Positions 1-8,658 of a stretch of 64,000 bases of DNA are shown here, one piece after another. The position numbers were made by a program, and so were the translations under genes. The stretch covers positions 62,001-126,000 of the forward strand of contig JACVZW010000083.1 of assembly GCA_014654775.1 (NCBI GenBank), written 5' to 3'. How positions within the stretch are numbered: the stretch's first letter is position 1; the number at the start of each line of letters is the position of its first letter. Under the pieces are notes generated by a model that did not search any database, had not been told where the DNA came from, and saw only the letters and a list, made by a program, of their open reading frames with translations. Source of the DNA: Paracoccaceae bacterium. Lineage in GTDB: Bacteria; Pseudomonadota; Alphaproteobacteria; Rhodobacterales; Rhodobacteraceae.

Positions 1-2454
1 AACCGCCGGTCCCGCAGCCGGTCGCGCCCGCGCCCCGAAGGCGCGCGCCGCGATGCGGTGAAGACGGTCGAGATCGGCGGGATGGATGTCGTCGATCTGG
101 ACGAGGAAGAGGACAGCTCTGCCACCGAGACGACGGAGGCCGGTGCCGACACCGCGCCCGAGGCGGCGGCGGAACAGGCCCATTCCCACGATCACGACCA
201 TGACCACGGGCATGATCATGACCACGCGCATGATCACGCGCATGACCATGATCACGGCGGACAGGGCGGCGAGAACGGGTCCGAAAACGGGTCCGAGAAT
301 GGCGAACGCCCCTATCGCGCCATGGATCATGCCAGCGACACCGATGACGAGATCGAGTCGGTCGCCGAAGAGGATGTCGCCGAAGAGATCAGCGCGCCGC
401 GCAAACCCCGCCCGCGCAAGTACAAGATTCAAGAAGTGATCAAGGTCCGGCAGATCATGCTGGTTCAGGTCGTGAAGGAAGAGCGCGGCAATAAGGGCGC
501 GGCGCTGACCACCTATCTGTCGCTGGCAGGCCGTTATTGCGTGCTGATGCCCAACACCGCGCGGGGCGGCGGCATTTCCCGCAAGATCACGCAGGCTGCC
601 GATCGCAAGAAGCTGAAGGAAATCGCGGGCGGGATCGAGGTGCCGGAAGGCGCGGGCCTGATCATCCGCACGGCGGGTGCCAAGCGCACCAAGGCCGAGA
701 TCAAGCGCGATTACGAATACCTGATGCGGCTGTGGGAACAGATCCGCGAATTGACGCTGAAATCCATCGCGCCCGCCGCGATCTATGAGGAAGGCAACCT
801 CATCAAACGGTCGATCCGCGATCTCTATTCGCGCGAGATCGACGAGGTGCTGGTCGAGGGCGAGGCAGGCTATCGCACCGCCAAGGATTTTATGCGGATG
901 ATCATGCCGTCCCACGCCAAGGTGGTGAAGCGGTATGAGGATACGATGCCGCTTTTCGCCCGCTATCAGGTGGAAAGCTATCTGGGCGGCATGTTCAACC
1001 CGGTGGTGCAGCTGAAATCCGGGGGCTACATCGTCATCGGCGTGACCGAGGCGCTGGTTGCCATCGACATCAACTCGGGACGGGCCACGAAGGAAGGGTC
1101 GATCGAGGAAACCGCGCTGAAGACGAACCTCGAAGCGGCGGAAGAGATCGCGCGGCAATTGCGCCTGCGCGACCTTGCCGGTCTGATCGTGATCGACTTC
1201 ATCGACATGGAAGAGCGCAAGAACAACGCCGCCGTCGAAAAGCGCCTGAAGGAAAAGCTGAAGACCGACCGCGCCCGCATTCAGGTGGGCCGCATCTCGG
1301 GCTTTGGTCTGCTGGAAATGAGCCGCCAACGGCTGCGGCCGGGGATGCTCGAATCCACGACGCAACCCTGCCCGCATTGCCATGGCACGGGTCTGATCCG
1401 GTCGGATGACAGTTTGGGCCTGCAGGTCCTGCGCGCGCTGGAGGAAGAGGGGACGCGGAAACGGTCCAAGGAGGTGCTGCTGAAGGCGCCCGTGGGGATC
1501 GTGAATTTCCTGATCAACCAGAAGCGGGAACATATCGCGTTGATCGAGGCGCGCTATGGCATGAGCGTGCGGATCGAGGTGGACCCGATGCTGGTCAGCC
1601 CCGATTACGTGATCGAGAAGTTCAAGACCGCGACCCGCGTGGTGCCGGAACCGTCGAGCGTGATCTCGGGCCATGCGGGCCTGATGGGCGCGCCGGTGGA
1701 TGAGGACGAGGACGAGGATCTGCCCTTCGACGAGGATCTGGACGAGGCCGAAGAGGCCGAGACCGTGGAAGAACCGCGCGAGGCGCGGGGCGAGGGGCGG
1801 TCCGAAGGCCGGGGCGAAGGACGCGGCGAGGGCCGTGGGGCCGCGCCGGGCGAAGGCAGCGGCAAGAAGAAGCGCCGCCGTCGCCGGAAGAAGAAGGGTG
1901 GCGGGCCGAACGGGCTGCCGGGTTCCGACGCCGCGATGGCCGCGGGCGAGGGCGGCGAAGGGGCCGAGAGCGACGAGGAGGACGGCGACGAGGCCGACAC
2001 CGCCGAGGCGCCGGTCGTGGTGGCCGAGGCCCCCGTCGAAGCTGTCGTCGCAGCCGAGCCGGAGGTCGAGGCGCCGAAGAAGAAGGTGACCCGGTTGCGC
2101 AGCCGCAAACCGGCCGCGCCGGTGGTGGAGGCTGCCGTCGAAGCCGCCGTCGAGGTGGTTGCGGAAGCGCCCGCTGCTCCGGTGGAGGTGGCCGAAGAGG
2201 CCCCGGCGAAGCCTGCGAAGAAGGCCCCCGCCAGCCGGTCGCGCGCCAAGAAGAAGCCCGAGGCCGAGGCTGTGGCCGAAGTCGCGCCGGAAGCGCCGTC
2301 CTTCCCCGCCGATCCGGGCCTTGCCCCCGCGCCGGAGGCCGCGCTGGTGGCCGATCCGGGCGAGGCCGAGACGGCCGCCATCGCCCCGGCCCCTGCCGAG
2401 GAAGAGGGCCCGCCCAAACCGCGCAAGAAGGGCTGGTGGTCGCTGGGCCGGTAA
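1..2454 (+). CDS. rne: Ribonuclease E, 5'-truncated by the window edge
   Basis: Endoribonuclease of the RNase E/G family, which starts mRNA decay and processes rRNA/tRNA precursors. The frame is open from base 1, so the true start lies upstream and 817 codons are visible. The first part is an acidic linker with a His/Asp repeat (bases 181-256) lying between the two halves of the S1 domain; the S1 domain resumes at KYKIQEVIKVRQ. The catalytic core follows, with VAIDINSGRA and GLIVIDFIDM carrying the metal-binding aspartates, and the zinc-link CPHCHGTG is near base 1370. The C-terminal ~250 residues are low-complexity, alternating acidic, Ala/Val/Pro and Arg/Lys-rich blocks (KKKRRRRRKKK), as expected for a degradosome and RNA-binding scaffold, and end in KKGWWSLGR. 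A terminator hairpin follows. Confidence 0.97.
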   Translation, partial: NRRSRSRSRPRPEGARRDAVKTVEIGGMDVVDLDEEEDSSATETTEAGADTAPEAAAEQAHSHDHDHDHGHDHDHAHDHAHDHDHGGQGGENGSENGSENGERPYRAMDHASDTDDEIESVAEEDVAEEISAPRKPRPRKYKIQEVIKVRQIMLVQVVKEERGNKGAALTTYLSLAGRYCVLMPNTARGGGISRKITQAADRKKLKEIAGGIEVPEGAGLIIRTAGAKRTKAEIKRDYEYLMRLWEQIRELTLKSIAPAAIYEEGNLIKRSIRDLYSREIDEVLVEGEAGYRTAKDFMRMIMPSHAKVVKRYEDTMPLFARYQVESYLGGMFNPVVQLKSGGYIVIGVTEALVAIDINSGRATKEGSIEETALKTNLEAAEEIARQLRLRDLAGLIVIDFIDMEERKNNAAVEKRLKEKLKTDRARIQVGRISGFGLLEMSRQRLRPGMLESTTQPCPHCHGTGLIRSDDSLGLQVLRALEEEGTRKRSKEVLLKAPVGIVNFLINQKREHIALIEARYGMSVRIEVDPMLVSPDYVIEKFKTATRVVPEPSSVISGHAGLMGAPVDEDEDEDLPFDEDLDEAEEAETVEEPREARGEGRSEGRGEGRGEGRGAAPGEGSGKKKRRRRRKKKGGGPNGLPGSDAAMAAGEGGEGAESDEEDGDEADTAEAPVVVAEAPVEAVVAAEPEVEAPKKKVTRLRSRKPAAPVVEAAVEAAVEVVAEAPAAPVEVAEEAPAKPAKKAPASRSRAKKKPEAEAVAEVAPEAPSFPADPGLAPAPEAALVADPGEAETAAIAPAPAEEEGPPKPRKKGWWSLGR

Positions 2455-2476
2455 GGCCTGCGGCACGACGATCAGG

Positions 2477-2507
2477 GGGCCGGGGCGAAAGTCCCGGCCC
2501 TTTCGCT
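2477..2507 (+). terminator. Intrinsic terminator of rne
   Basis: GGGCCGGG and CCCGGCCC form an 8-bp GC stem around an 8-nt loop, followed by TTTCGCTT, 22 bases after the rne stop codon. Confidence 0.75.
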
Positions 2508-2588
2508 TGTGGCGGCCCATGAAGCGGAGCGCCTGCGGCGCAAGTCTTTCAGGTCGCCTGCGCGGCCTTCGCCGCTTGGCTCCGTTTT

Positions 2589-2611
2589 GAGTATTTGCCG
2601 CCAAGATGAAG
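2589..2611 (+). repeat. Copy 1 of GAGTATTT...CCAAGATGAAG intergenic motif
   Basis: GAGTATTT, then GCCG, then CCAAGATGAAG, in the convergent space between rne and the TusA-like gene. The same motif recurs at 11478-11499 and, inverted, at 27409-27431. Confidence 0.6.
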
Positions 2612-2629
2612 GGGCTGTGTGGTCAGGGG

Positions 2630-2866
2630 TCAGGCACCGCGTTCGATGAGATAGGCGGTGACCGTGCCCATGTCTTCGGCGGCGAGGAAGCGGTGGCCCG
2701 CCTCTGAGCAGAAATGCGGCAGGTCGATCGCGGCCATCCGGTCGGTCGCGGTCAGGCGCAGGATCTGGCCCGGTGCCATGGCGGCCAGCGCCTTGCGCGC
2801 GCGCAGCACGGGCAGGGGGCAAAGCAGCCCTTCGCAATCGAGCGTGACATCAGGGGGGCGGGTCAT
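2630..2866 (-). CDS. TusA/SirA-family sulfur-carrier protein
   Basis: 78-residue cytoplasmic protein of the TusA (SirA-like, DUF2249-type) fold, which carries persulfide sulfur in tRNA thiolation, molybdenum-cofactor or sulfur-oxidation relays. The hallmark CPLP motif is present, with the putative persulfide Cys16 in CEGLLCPLPVLRA; the rest matches the two-layer alpha/beta fold length. The frame continues 12 codons upstream, but the ATG at 2866 gives the family's usual N-terminus. It is divergent from ccdA, 93 bases apart. Which sulfur pathway it serves cannot be told from context. Confidence 0.8.
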   Translation of the reverse strand: MTRPPDVTLDCEGLLCPLPVLRARKALAAMAPGQILRLTATDRMAAIDLPHFCSEAGHRFLAAEDMGTVTAYLIERGA

Positions 2867-2959
2867 GGTCGCGTGATAGCCCAAGGGGCAGGGCAGGGCC
2901 ACGGCAATGTGACGAAAGACGGTGATGACGGCGCAGGCGGAAGCAGGTAACAGGAATTC

Positions 2960-3721
2960 ATGTTCGGCGTCGAGATCATGGAAGCGGGAATGGGCGCGGC
3001 AATGCTGGTGGCATTGCTGGGCGGCATCCTATCCTTCCTGTCGCCCTGCGTGTTGCCCATCGTCCCGCCCTATCTGGCCTATATGGGCGGCATATCGATG
3101 GGCGAGATGACGGCGGGCGGAAAGGCAGCGCGGCGGCGGGTGATGCTGCCTGCGCTGTTCTTCGTCTTGGGCCTGTCGACGGTCTTCCTGCTGTTGGGGT
3201 TCACGGCCAGCGCCTTTGGGGCCTTCTTCCTGCAGAACCAGACCCTGTTTTCACAGATCGCGGGGGTGGTGGTCCTTGTCTTCGGCCTGCACTTCCTCGG
3301 TGTCTTTCGCATCGGCCTGCTGGACCGCGAAGCGCGGCTGGATGCGGGCGACAGGGGCGGGTCGGCGCTGGGGGCCTATGTGCTTGGCCTTGCCTTCGCC
3401 TTTGGCTGGACGCCCTGCATCGGGCCGCAGCTGGGCGCGATCCTGTCCTTGGCGGCGCAGGAGGGATCGGTGCAGCGGGGCACGCTGCTCTTGGGCGTCT
3501 ATGCGGCGGGGCTGGGCATACCCTTCCTGCTGGCCGCGCTGTTCATCGAACGCGCTATGGGCATCATGCAGCGGCTGAAGCCCTATATGAAATGGATCGA
3601 GCGGGCGATGGGCGCGCTTTTGGTGATCGTTGGGCTGGCGCTTTTGACCGGGGCCTTCACCGATTTCAGCTGGTGGCTTCTGGAAACCTTCGATCGCTTC
3701 GGCATTCCCCTCTTGGGCTGA
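2960..3721 (+). CDS. ccdA: Cytochrome c biogenesis protein CcdA
   Basis: Inner-membrane thiol-disulfide transporter that passes electrons from cytoplasmic thioredoxin to periplasmic apocytochrome c reduction (DsbD-gamma family). It has 253 residues and six hydrophobic segments. The two conserved cysteines are Cys30 in LSPCVLPIVPP and Cys153 in WTPCIGP, the pair that forms the transmembrane disulfide. An in-frame ATG five codons downstream (MEAGMG) is an alternative start. No other cytochrome c maturation gene is adjacent. Confidence 0.95.
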   Translation: MFGVEIMEAGMGAAMLVALLGGILSFLSPCVLPIVPPYLAYMGGISMGEMTAGGKAARRRVMLPALFFVLGLSTVFLLLGFTASAFGAFFLQNQTLFSQIAGVVVLVFGLHFLGVFRIGLLDREARLDAGDRGGSALGAYVLGLAFAFGWTPCIGPQLGAILSLAAQEGSVQRGTLLLGVYAAGLGIPFLLAALFIERAMGIMQRLKPYMKWIERAMGALLVIVGLALLTGAFTDFSWWLLETFDRFGIPLLG

Positions 3722-3781
3722 GGCGCGGGGCGCGCCATACTGGCCGCAGTGCGGGGTGCAGGCAGGGTGCAGGGTGTTTCG

Positions 3782-5014
3782 ATGACGCAAGTGGGGCCAC
3801 GGGATACGGGCCGGGTCAGGCGGCGGCGTGTCTTCTATATTCCGGGTTTCGATCCCCTGCAGACGCGGCGCTATCGGCAATTCTACCGGCAGGAGGGGCC
3901 GCAGCAGGCGGCCATCTCGGGTTATGGGCTGGAGGTGGGCGCAAAGCCCGCAGGCATCGCCCATGGCTGGAGCGTGGCCGCCCAGATCGACGGCGAGGAG
4001 GTGCGCAGCGAGGTGGAAGTGCTGGTCTGGGCCGACATCATCGGGTCCTCCATGCGGCGGACGATCCCTGCGACCTATGCGCAGATGCTGCGCACGGCCT
4101 GGATCTATGTAGCCTCCGGTGCGCTGTTCCGGCTGGGACGGCTGCGCAAGGGGCCGACGCTGGCCGCGCTTTACCCGGTGGTGATGCTGACGCTGCAGGC
4201 GCTTTTGGCCGGGCTGGCGGGATGGGGCATCGGTCTGGGCGTGGCGGCGCTGCTGCCGGGGATGGTTGGCATCGGGCTGGGCCTGCTGGCGGGCGCGGCG
4301 CTGGGCTGGACCCTGTTGCGGCTGTTCCAGCGGGCCGATCACCGCTTCCTCGCTTATTACCTAATGCATGACTATGCCTTTTCCGCGCGCCACTGGGGGG
4401 CCTATCCGCCCCGGCTGGACCGGCGGATGGCTGAGTTCGGCACTCGCATCCGCGCCGCGTTGGAAGAGGAGGGGGTGGATGAGGTGCTGGTCGTGGGCCA
4501 TTCCTCGGGTGCGATTCTTGGGGTGACGATCCTTGCGGACCTGCTGCGCGCCGGGCTGCCGGAGCGGGGCGCGGTGCTGTCCTTCCTGACGCTTGGGCAG
4601 GTGGTGCCGATGGTGTCCTTCCTGCCCGAGGCGAAACGACTGCGGGCGGACCTTGCCTATCTTTCTGCGCAGGACGCGGTGACGTGGGTGGATGTGACCG
4701 CGCCAGGGGATGGCTGTGCCTTCGCGCTCTGTGATCCGGTCGCCGTCACGGGGGTGGCGCCCGAAGGGAAGCGCTGGCCGCTGGTCCTGTCCTGTGCCTT
4801 TACTCAGACCTTCAGCCCCGAGCGGTGGCGGACGATGCGCTTTCGCTGGTTCCGGCTGCATTTCCAGTACATGTGCGCCTTCGACCGACCCGGCGATTAC
4901 GACTATTTCCGCATCACGGCGGGGCCCCTGACGCTGGGCGCGCGCTATCGCGGGCGGGCGGCGTCGAAAAGCCGGATCGAACGGCCGCTCTCGGGCCACA
5001 GGAGCATGGCATGA
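3782..5014 (+). CDS. Membrane-associated alpha/beta-hydrolase-like protein, unknown substrate
   Basis: About 410 residues. The N-terminal part (RRRVFYIPGFDPLQTRRYR) resembles the first strand of an alpha/beta hydrolase. Two hydrophobic segments at about residues 125-185 form a membrane hairpin. The C-terminal half carries a nucleophile elbow VVGHSSGA, so a serine esterase or lipase-type activity is likely, though I cannot place the acid and His with certainty. The start chosen is the ATG of MTQVGP; a GTG 33 bases upstream is possible. Its stop overlaps the P450 start as ATGA, so the two are translationally coupled and probably act on related lipophilic substrates (inference). Confidence 0.75.
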   Translation: MTQVGPRDTGRVRRRRVFYIPGFDPLQTRRYRQFYRQEGPQQAAISGYGLEVGAKPAGIAHGWSVAAQIDGEEVRSEVEVLVWADIIGSSMRRTIPATYAQMLRTAWIYVASGALFRLGRLRKGPTLAALYPVVMLTLQALLAGLAGWGIGLGVAALLPGMVGIGLGLLAGAALGWTLLRLFQRADHRFLAYYLMHDYAFSARHWGAYPPRLDRRMAEFGTRIRAALEEEGVDEVLVVGHSSGAILGVTILADLLRAGLPERGAVLSFLTLGQVVPMVSFLPEAKRLRADLAYLSAQDAVTWVDVTAPGDGCAFALCDPVAVTGVAPEGKRWPLVLSCAFTQTFSPERWRTMRFRWFRLHFQYMCAFDRPGDYDYFRITAGPLTLGARYRGRAASKSRIERPLSGHRSMA

Positions 5015-6360
5015 CGGTGCCAAAGCCCCCGGTGCGGCCCGATCGCGTGTCCTGGTGGCGCTATCTGCGGCTGTTCCGGGCCGATATCCTGTCGGCCCAG
5101 CCCGCACGGCTGTATCGCGCCTGGATGGCGGAGTTTCGGACGCCCTTTTTCCGCAGCTATATGTGCAACGATCCGGCCTTGGTGCGGCTTGTGCTGCAGG
5201 AGAGGCCCGACGATTTCCCGAAATCCGATCGGGTGCGCGAAGGGTTGGCGCCGCTGCTGGGCCAGTCGGTTTTCGTGACCAATGGCGAACAGTGGAAGCG
5301 GCAGCGCCGGATCATCGATCCGGCCTTTGAAGGGGGGCGGCTGCGCGACACCTTCCCCGCCATGTGGGCGGCGGGCGAGGCGGCGGTGGCCCGGATGGGC
5401 GAAGGCGTGGTGGAGGTGGAGGAAATCGCCAGCCACGCGGCGGCAGATGTGATCTTCCGCACCCTGTTTTCGATCCCCATCGAGGACCGGGACGCAACGG
5501 CGGTCTTTCATGCCTTTCGCGCCTATCAGCGCACCCAACCCATTGTGAACGTGGCGGCCTTCATCCCCCTGCCGCGCTGGTTGCCGCGCGGGTTCCGGAG
5601 TGGCACGAAGGCGGCGGCAGCCGAAATCCGGCGTCTGATCACCGCGATGACGGCGCGGCGGGCGGCGGAGGTTGCCGCAGGCACCGCGCCCGACGATCTG
5701 GCCAGCAAGATCATGCTGACGGCGGACCCGGTGACGGGCGAACGCTTCGGGACGGAGGAGATGGTGGATCAGGTCGCCATCTTCTTCTTGGCTGGTCACG
5801 AGACGAGCGCGAGCGCGCTGGGCTGGGCGCTGTGGCTGCTGGCCGCCCATCCCGAGGTGCAGGAGGCGGTGGCGGCCGAGGCGGCGGGGATGGTGCCGGA
5901 GTTTTCAGCCCTGTCCCGGCTGAAGCTGACCCGCGACGTGTTCCGCGAGACGCTGCGCCTGTTCCCGCCCGTGCCGATGATGGTGCGCGAGACGACCTGC
6001 CCAGAGGCGTTTCGCGGGCGGGCGGTCGCGCCGGGGGCGCAGGTCGTGCTGTCGTCGTGGCATCTGGGGCGGCATGAGCGGATCTGGTCCGATCCGGACG
6101 GGTTCGATCCGGGCCGCTGGGGGCGGGAGGAGACGAAGGCGGCGGCGCGGGATGGCTGGCTGCCGTTTTCCGCCGGACCGCGGGTCTGTACGGGGGCGGG
6201 CTTTGCCATGGCGGAAGGGGTGCTGCTTCTGGCGCTGCTGTGCCGGGCCTTCCGGTTCGAGGTGGTGGAGGGGCGCGTGCCCGTCCCGGTGGCGCATCTG
6301 ACCGTGCGGGCGAAGGAGGGGATCTGGCTCAGGGTGGTGCGGCGGGGGAGCGAAATCTGA
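5011..6360 (+). CDS. Cytochrome P450
   Basis: Heme-thiolate monooxygenase of 449 residues. The I-helix oxygen-activation motif AGHETS, the K-helix ETLR (ExxR) and the heme-binding loop FSAGPRVCTGAGFA with Cys393 are all intact, so it is probably active. There is no N-terminal membrane anchor, as in soluble bacterial P450s fed by ferredoxin. The start is set by the 4-base ATGA overlap with the preceding hydrolase-like gene; an open frame extends upstream to 4825 but lies inside that gene. No ferredoxin or reductase gene is nearby, so electron partners must be encoded elsewhere. Substrate unknown. Confidence 0.95.
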   Translation: MTVPKPPVRPDRVSWWRYLRLFRADILSAQPARLYRAWMAEFRTPFFRSYMCNDPALVRLVLQERPDDFPKSDRVREGLAPLLGQSVFVTNGEQWKRQRRIIDPAFEGGRLRDTFPAMWAAGEAAVARMGEGVVEVEEIASHAAADVIFRTLFSIPIEDRDATAVFHAFRAYQRTQPIVNVAAFIPLPRWLPRGFRSGTKAAAAEIRRLITAMTARRAAEVAAGTAPDDLASKIMLTADPVTGERFGTEEMVDQVAIFFLAGHETSASALGWALWLLAAHPEVQEAVAAEAAGMVPEFSALSRLKLTRDVFRETLRLFPPVPMMVRETTCPEAFRGRAVAPGAQVVLSSWHLGRHERIWSDPDGFDPGRWGREETKAAARDGWLPFSAGPRVCTGAGFAMAEGVLLLALLCRAFRFEVVEGRVPVPVAHLTVRAKEGIWLRVVRRGSEI

Positions 6361-6380
6361 CGCAGATGTCGCGGTTATGG

Positions 6381-6443
6381 CGAGAGCGCCGCTCTCGCCC
6401 AAAATTTTTCGAAAAATTTTGCAAATTTCTTCGAAGAAATTTG
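6381..6443. terminator. Three stacked hairpins, probable bidirectional terminator
   Basis: CGAGAGC/GCTCTCG (6381-6397), then a 22-bp perfect palindrome at 6400-6421 (CAAAATTTTTC and its complement) and another at 6422-6443 (CAAATTTCTTC and its complement). They fill the convergent space between the P450 gene and the gene ending at 6446. The AT-rich palindromes give a T-run on either strand. Confidence 0.65.
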
Positions 6444-6445
6444 GT

Positions 6446-6676
6446 TCAGCGCAAGACCGTGACCGGGTCCTGATTGCAGAAGATGACGAACTGGCCTGCA
6501 TTCTCCACCACGTGAAAGCCACGGCGGTCGACCTCAAGGAGGAAGCGCCGTCGCCCCACGAGGCGTTCCACATCCTCCACCTTCCGGCGGATGATGCCGC
6601 CTTCTGCGGCTGATTTCGCGCTGAAAAGCTGGATGATCCAGCGATCGGGGCTGATGGGAAGTGGAACCGTGCTCAT
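6446..6676 (-). CDS. Small conserved hypothetical protein
   Basis: 76 residues (STVPLPISPDRWIIQLFSAK at the N-terminus), no membrane segment, no recognisable catalytic motif. I recall similar short proteins next to fumC in other Rhodobacterales, sometimes mislabelled as an anthranilate isomerase, which this is far too short to be. An ATG three codons upstream (6685) is equally possible. It is the last gene of the fumC-DUF4169-RHH group on the minus strand. Confidence 0.65.
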   Translation of the reverse strand: MSTVPLPISPDRWIIQLFSAKSAAEGGIIRRKVEDVERLVGRRRFLLEVDRRGFHVVENAGQFVIFCNQDPVTVLR

Positions 6677-6712
6677 GCCGAGCATTTTGCCCGTGAGTCG
6701 GTAAACACCCGG

Positions 6713-6928
6713 TTAACCGCGATAGTGCCGCAGCACGAAGACCCGGATCGCCGAGGCGAGCCCGACGTCACCTGCGCGCGCCTCGTCCACCTCCACCGCC
6801 AATTGGTTCAGCGTCAGGCCGCGTTCCGTGGCGATGGCGCGGAAGGCCTGCCAGAACTCTTCCTCAAGGCTGACGCTGGTGCGATGCCCGCGCAGCGTGA
6901 GCGAATGCTTGGCGGGACGGGCGGTCAT
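6713..6928 (-). CDS. Ribbon-helix-helix domain protein
   Basis: 71 residues: a basic N-terminus, then HRTSVSLEEEFWQAFRAIATER, the strand and first helix of a ribbon-helix-helix DNA-binding fold, and GLTLNQLAVEVDEAR as second helix. Probably a small dimeric DNA-binding protein whose target is unknown. The start overlaps the stop of the DUF4169 gene as ATGA, so they are co-translated. Confidence 0.8.
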   Translation of the reverse strand: MTARPAKHSLTLRGHRTSVSLEEEFWQAFRAIATERGLTLNQLAVEVDEARAGDVGLASAIRVFVLRHYRG

Positions 6929-7101
6929 TCGTCGCGTCTGTGGGCGTCAAGGTCGCGGGCGGCCTTTTCCGCCCGCGCCTGTTCAAGGTCCCGCTCGGCC
7001 TTGGTCCGGCCGAATTTCGCGGCGTTCTCGTCCCCCTTCGCGCGGGCGGCCTTGCGGGCCGCCTCTTTCCGTTTCGCGCGCAGGTTGACGATCTCGGCCA
7101 T
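6925..7101 (-). CDS. DUF4169-family small basic protein
   Basis: 58 residues, starting MAEIVNLRAKRKEAARKAAR and continuing as a single highly charged Lys/Arg/Glu/Ala helix. The N-terminal EIVNLR.aRK signature and length fit DUF4169, known mainly from alphaproteobacteria between fumC and an RHH gene. The function is unknown. It starts 4 bases after the fumC stop and overlaps the next gene by 4 bases, so it is in the fumC transcript. Confidence 0.85.
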   Translation of the reverse strand: MAEIVNLRAKRKEAARKAARAKGDENAAKFGRTKAERDLEQARAEKAARDLDAHRRDE

Positions 7102-7104
7102 GCC

Positions 7105-8499
7105 TTAGCCCTTCGGCCCGATCATGTCCTCCGGCCGCACCACGCGGTCGAAGGTTTCGGCATCGACAAAGCCCAAGGCGATCGCCTCTTCCTTCAGGGT
7201 CGTGCCGTTCTTATGCGCGGTCTTCGCCACCTTGGTGGCGTTGTCATAGCCGATGGTGGGCGCCAGCGCCGTCACCAGCATCAGCGATTCCTTCATCAGC
7301 TTGTCGATCCGCGCCACATTGGCCTGCGTGCCCACCACCATATTGTCGGTGAAGGACCCCGCCGCGTCGCCCAAAAGCTGCATGGATTGCAGCACGTTGT
7401 AGGACATCATCGGGTTGTAGACGTTCAACTCGAAATGCCCCTGCGACCCGGCAAAGCCCACCGCGGCGTCATTGCCCATCACATGGGCGCAGACCATGGT
7501 CAGCGCCTCGGCCTGCGTCGGGTTCACCTTGCCCGGCATGATCGACGATCCGGGTTCGTTTTCTGGCAGGATCAACTCGCCCAGACCTGACCGGGGGCCG
7601 GAGCCCAAAAGCCGCAGGTCGTTCGCGATCTTGAACAGCGCCGCCGCGACGGTCTTCAGCGCGCCAGAGAACATGACCATCGCGTCATGGGCGGCCAGCG
7701 CTTCGAACTTGTTGGGTGCGGTGACGAAGGGCAGACCCGTGATCTGGGCGATCCGGGCCGCTACACGGCTGTCCCAGCCGACGCGGGTGTTCAGCCCGGT
7801 GCCGACAGCGGTGCCACCCTGTGCCAGTTCGTAGATGTCGGGCAGGCAGGCCTTCACCCGCGCGATGCCCTTGTCCACCTGCGTGGCATAGCCCGAAAAC
7901 TCCTGCCCCAGCGTCAGGGGGGTGGCGTCCTGCGTATGGGTGCGTCCGATCTTGATGATGTCCTTGAATTCATGGGACTTCGCCCAAAGCGCCGCCGACA
8001 GCTTTTCCAGCCCCGGCAGCAGCACATCGCGGGCCATCATGCCGATGGCCACATGCATGGCGGTCGGGAAGGTGTCGTTGGACGACTGGCCCATATTCAC
8101 ATGATCGTTCGGATGGACCGGCTTCTTCGATCCCATCACGCCGCCCAGCATCTCAATCGCGCGGTTCGAGATCACCTCATTGGCGTTCATGTTGGACTGG
8201 GTGCCCGATCCCGTCTGCCAGACCACAAGGGGGAAGTTGTCGTCGAACTTTCCCTCGATCACCTCTTGCGCCGCCGCCGCGATGGCCTGGCCCAGATCCG
8301 GCGCGATGTCGCCCTGATCGATATTGACCAGCGCGCAGGCCTTTTTGATCACCCCCAGCGCGCGGATGATGGCGACCGGCTGGCGTTCCCAGCCGATGGG
8401 GAAATTGATGATCGACCGCTGGGTCTGCGCGCCCCAGTACTTGTCGGCGGGAACCTCCAGCGGGCCAAAGCTGTCGGTTTCGGTGCGGGTGGCGGACAT
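7105..8499 (-). CDS. fumC: Fumarate hydratase, class II
   Basis: Interconverts fumarate and malate in the TCA cycle; iron-independent cytoplasmic homotetramer. 464 residues, the standard length. The superfamily signature [11 protein letters not shown] is present, as are [11 protein letters not shown] and the [16 protein letters not shown] catalytic region. The start is the ATG at 8499 preceded by GGAGG with suitable spacing; the frame stays open 19 codons further. It heads a minus-strand operon with DUF4169, RHH and a small hypothetical gene. Confidence 0.97.
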   Translation of the reverse strand: MSATRTETDSFGPLEVPADKYWGAQTQRSIINFPIGWERQPVAIIRALGVIKKACALVNIDQGDIAPDLGQAIAAAAQEVIEGKFDDNFPLVVWQTGSGTQSNMNANEVISNRAIEMLGGVMGSKKPVHPNDHVNMGQSSNDTFPTAMHVAIGMMARDVLLPGLEKLSAALWAKSHEFKDIIKIGRTHTQDATPLTLGQEFSGYATQVDKGIARVKACLPDIYELAQGGTAVGTGLNTRVGWDSRVAARIAQITGLPFVTAPNKFEALAAHDAMVMFSGALKTVAAALFKIANDLRLLGSGPRSGLGELILPENEPGSSIMPGKVNPTQAEALTMVCAHVMGNDAAVGFAGSQGHFELNVYNPMMSYNVLQSMQLLGDAAGSFTDNMVVGTQANVARIDKLMKESLMLVTALAPTIGYDNATKVAKTAHKNGTTLKEEAIALGFVDAETFDRVVRPEDMIGPKG

Positions 8500-8560
8500 G
8501 GGCAAGCCTCCTGTTTTCGCTCTGCCCGCCTTAGCGGGCGAAGGCGCCAAAATCAATTGG

Positions 8561-8580
8561 CATACCGTCGCATACCGTCG
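8561..8580 (+). repeat. Perfect 10-bp tandem duplication
   Basis: CATACCGTCG occurs twice in direct tandem just upstream of the fumC leader, next to the palindromes at 8585-8644. It may be a replication-slippage product. Confidence 0.5.
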
Positions 8581-8584
8581 TCAC

Positions 8585-8644
8585 CGAAGAATTTTCGTAC
8601 GAAAATTCTTCGCATGCGAAAAATCTTCGGACGAAGATTTTTCG
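8585..8644 (-). terminator. Two AT-rich palindromes downstream of sspB
   Basis: A perfect 28-bp palindrome at 8585-8612 (core TTTTCGTACGAAAA) and a 13-bp stem with a 2-nt loop at 8617-8644 (CGAAAAATCTTCG and its complement). Both lie just past the sspB stop codon and before fumC on the minus strand, which suggests termination of sspB transcripts. A core of the same type occurs at 27474-27501. Confidence 0.6.
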
Positions 8645-8658
8645 GCCACTGCGCCCGG

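Noticed and set aside
1605-2426. Long antisense reading frame opposite the rne C-terminus
   Set aside because: Ser/Ala/Gly-rich low-complexity shadow of the GC-rich repeat region; no start signal.
3251-4342. 363-codon minus-strand frame
   Set aside because: Antisense to ccdA and the hydrolase-like gene; Arg/His/Gln/Pro-rich shadow with no domain.
4825-5010. N-terminal extension of the P450 frame
   Set aside because: It lies inside the preceding gene; the ATGA-overlap start at 5011 gives the normal P450 length.
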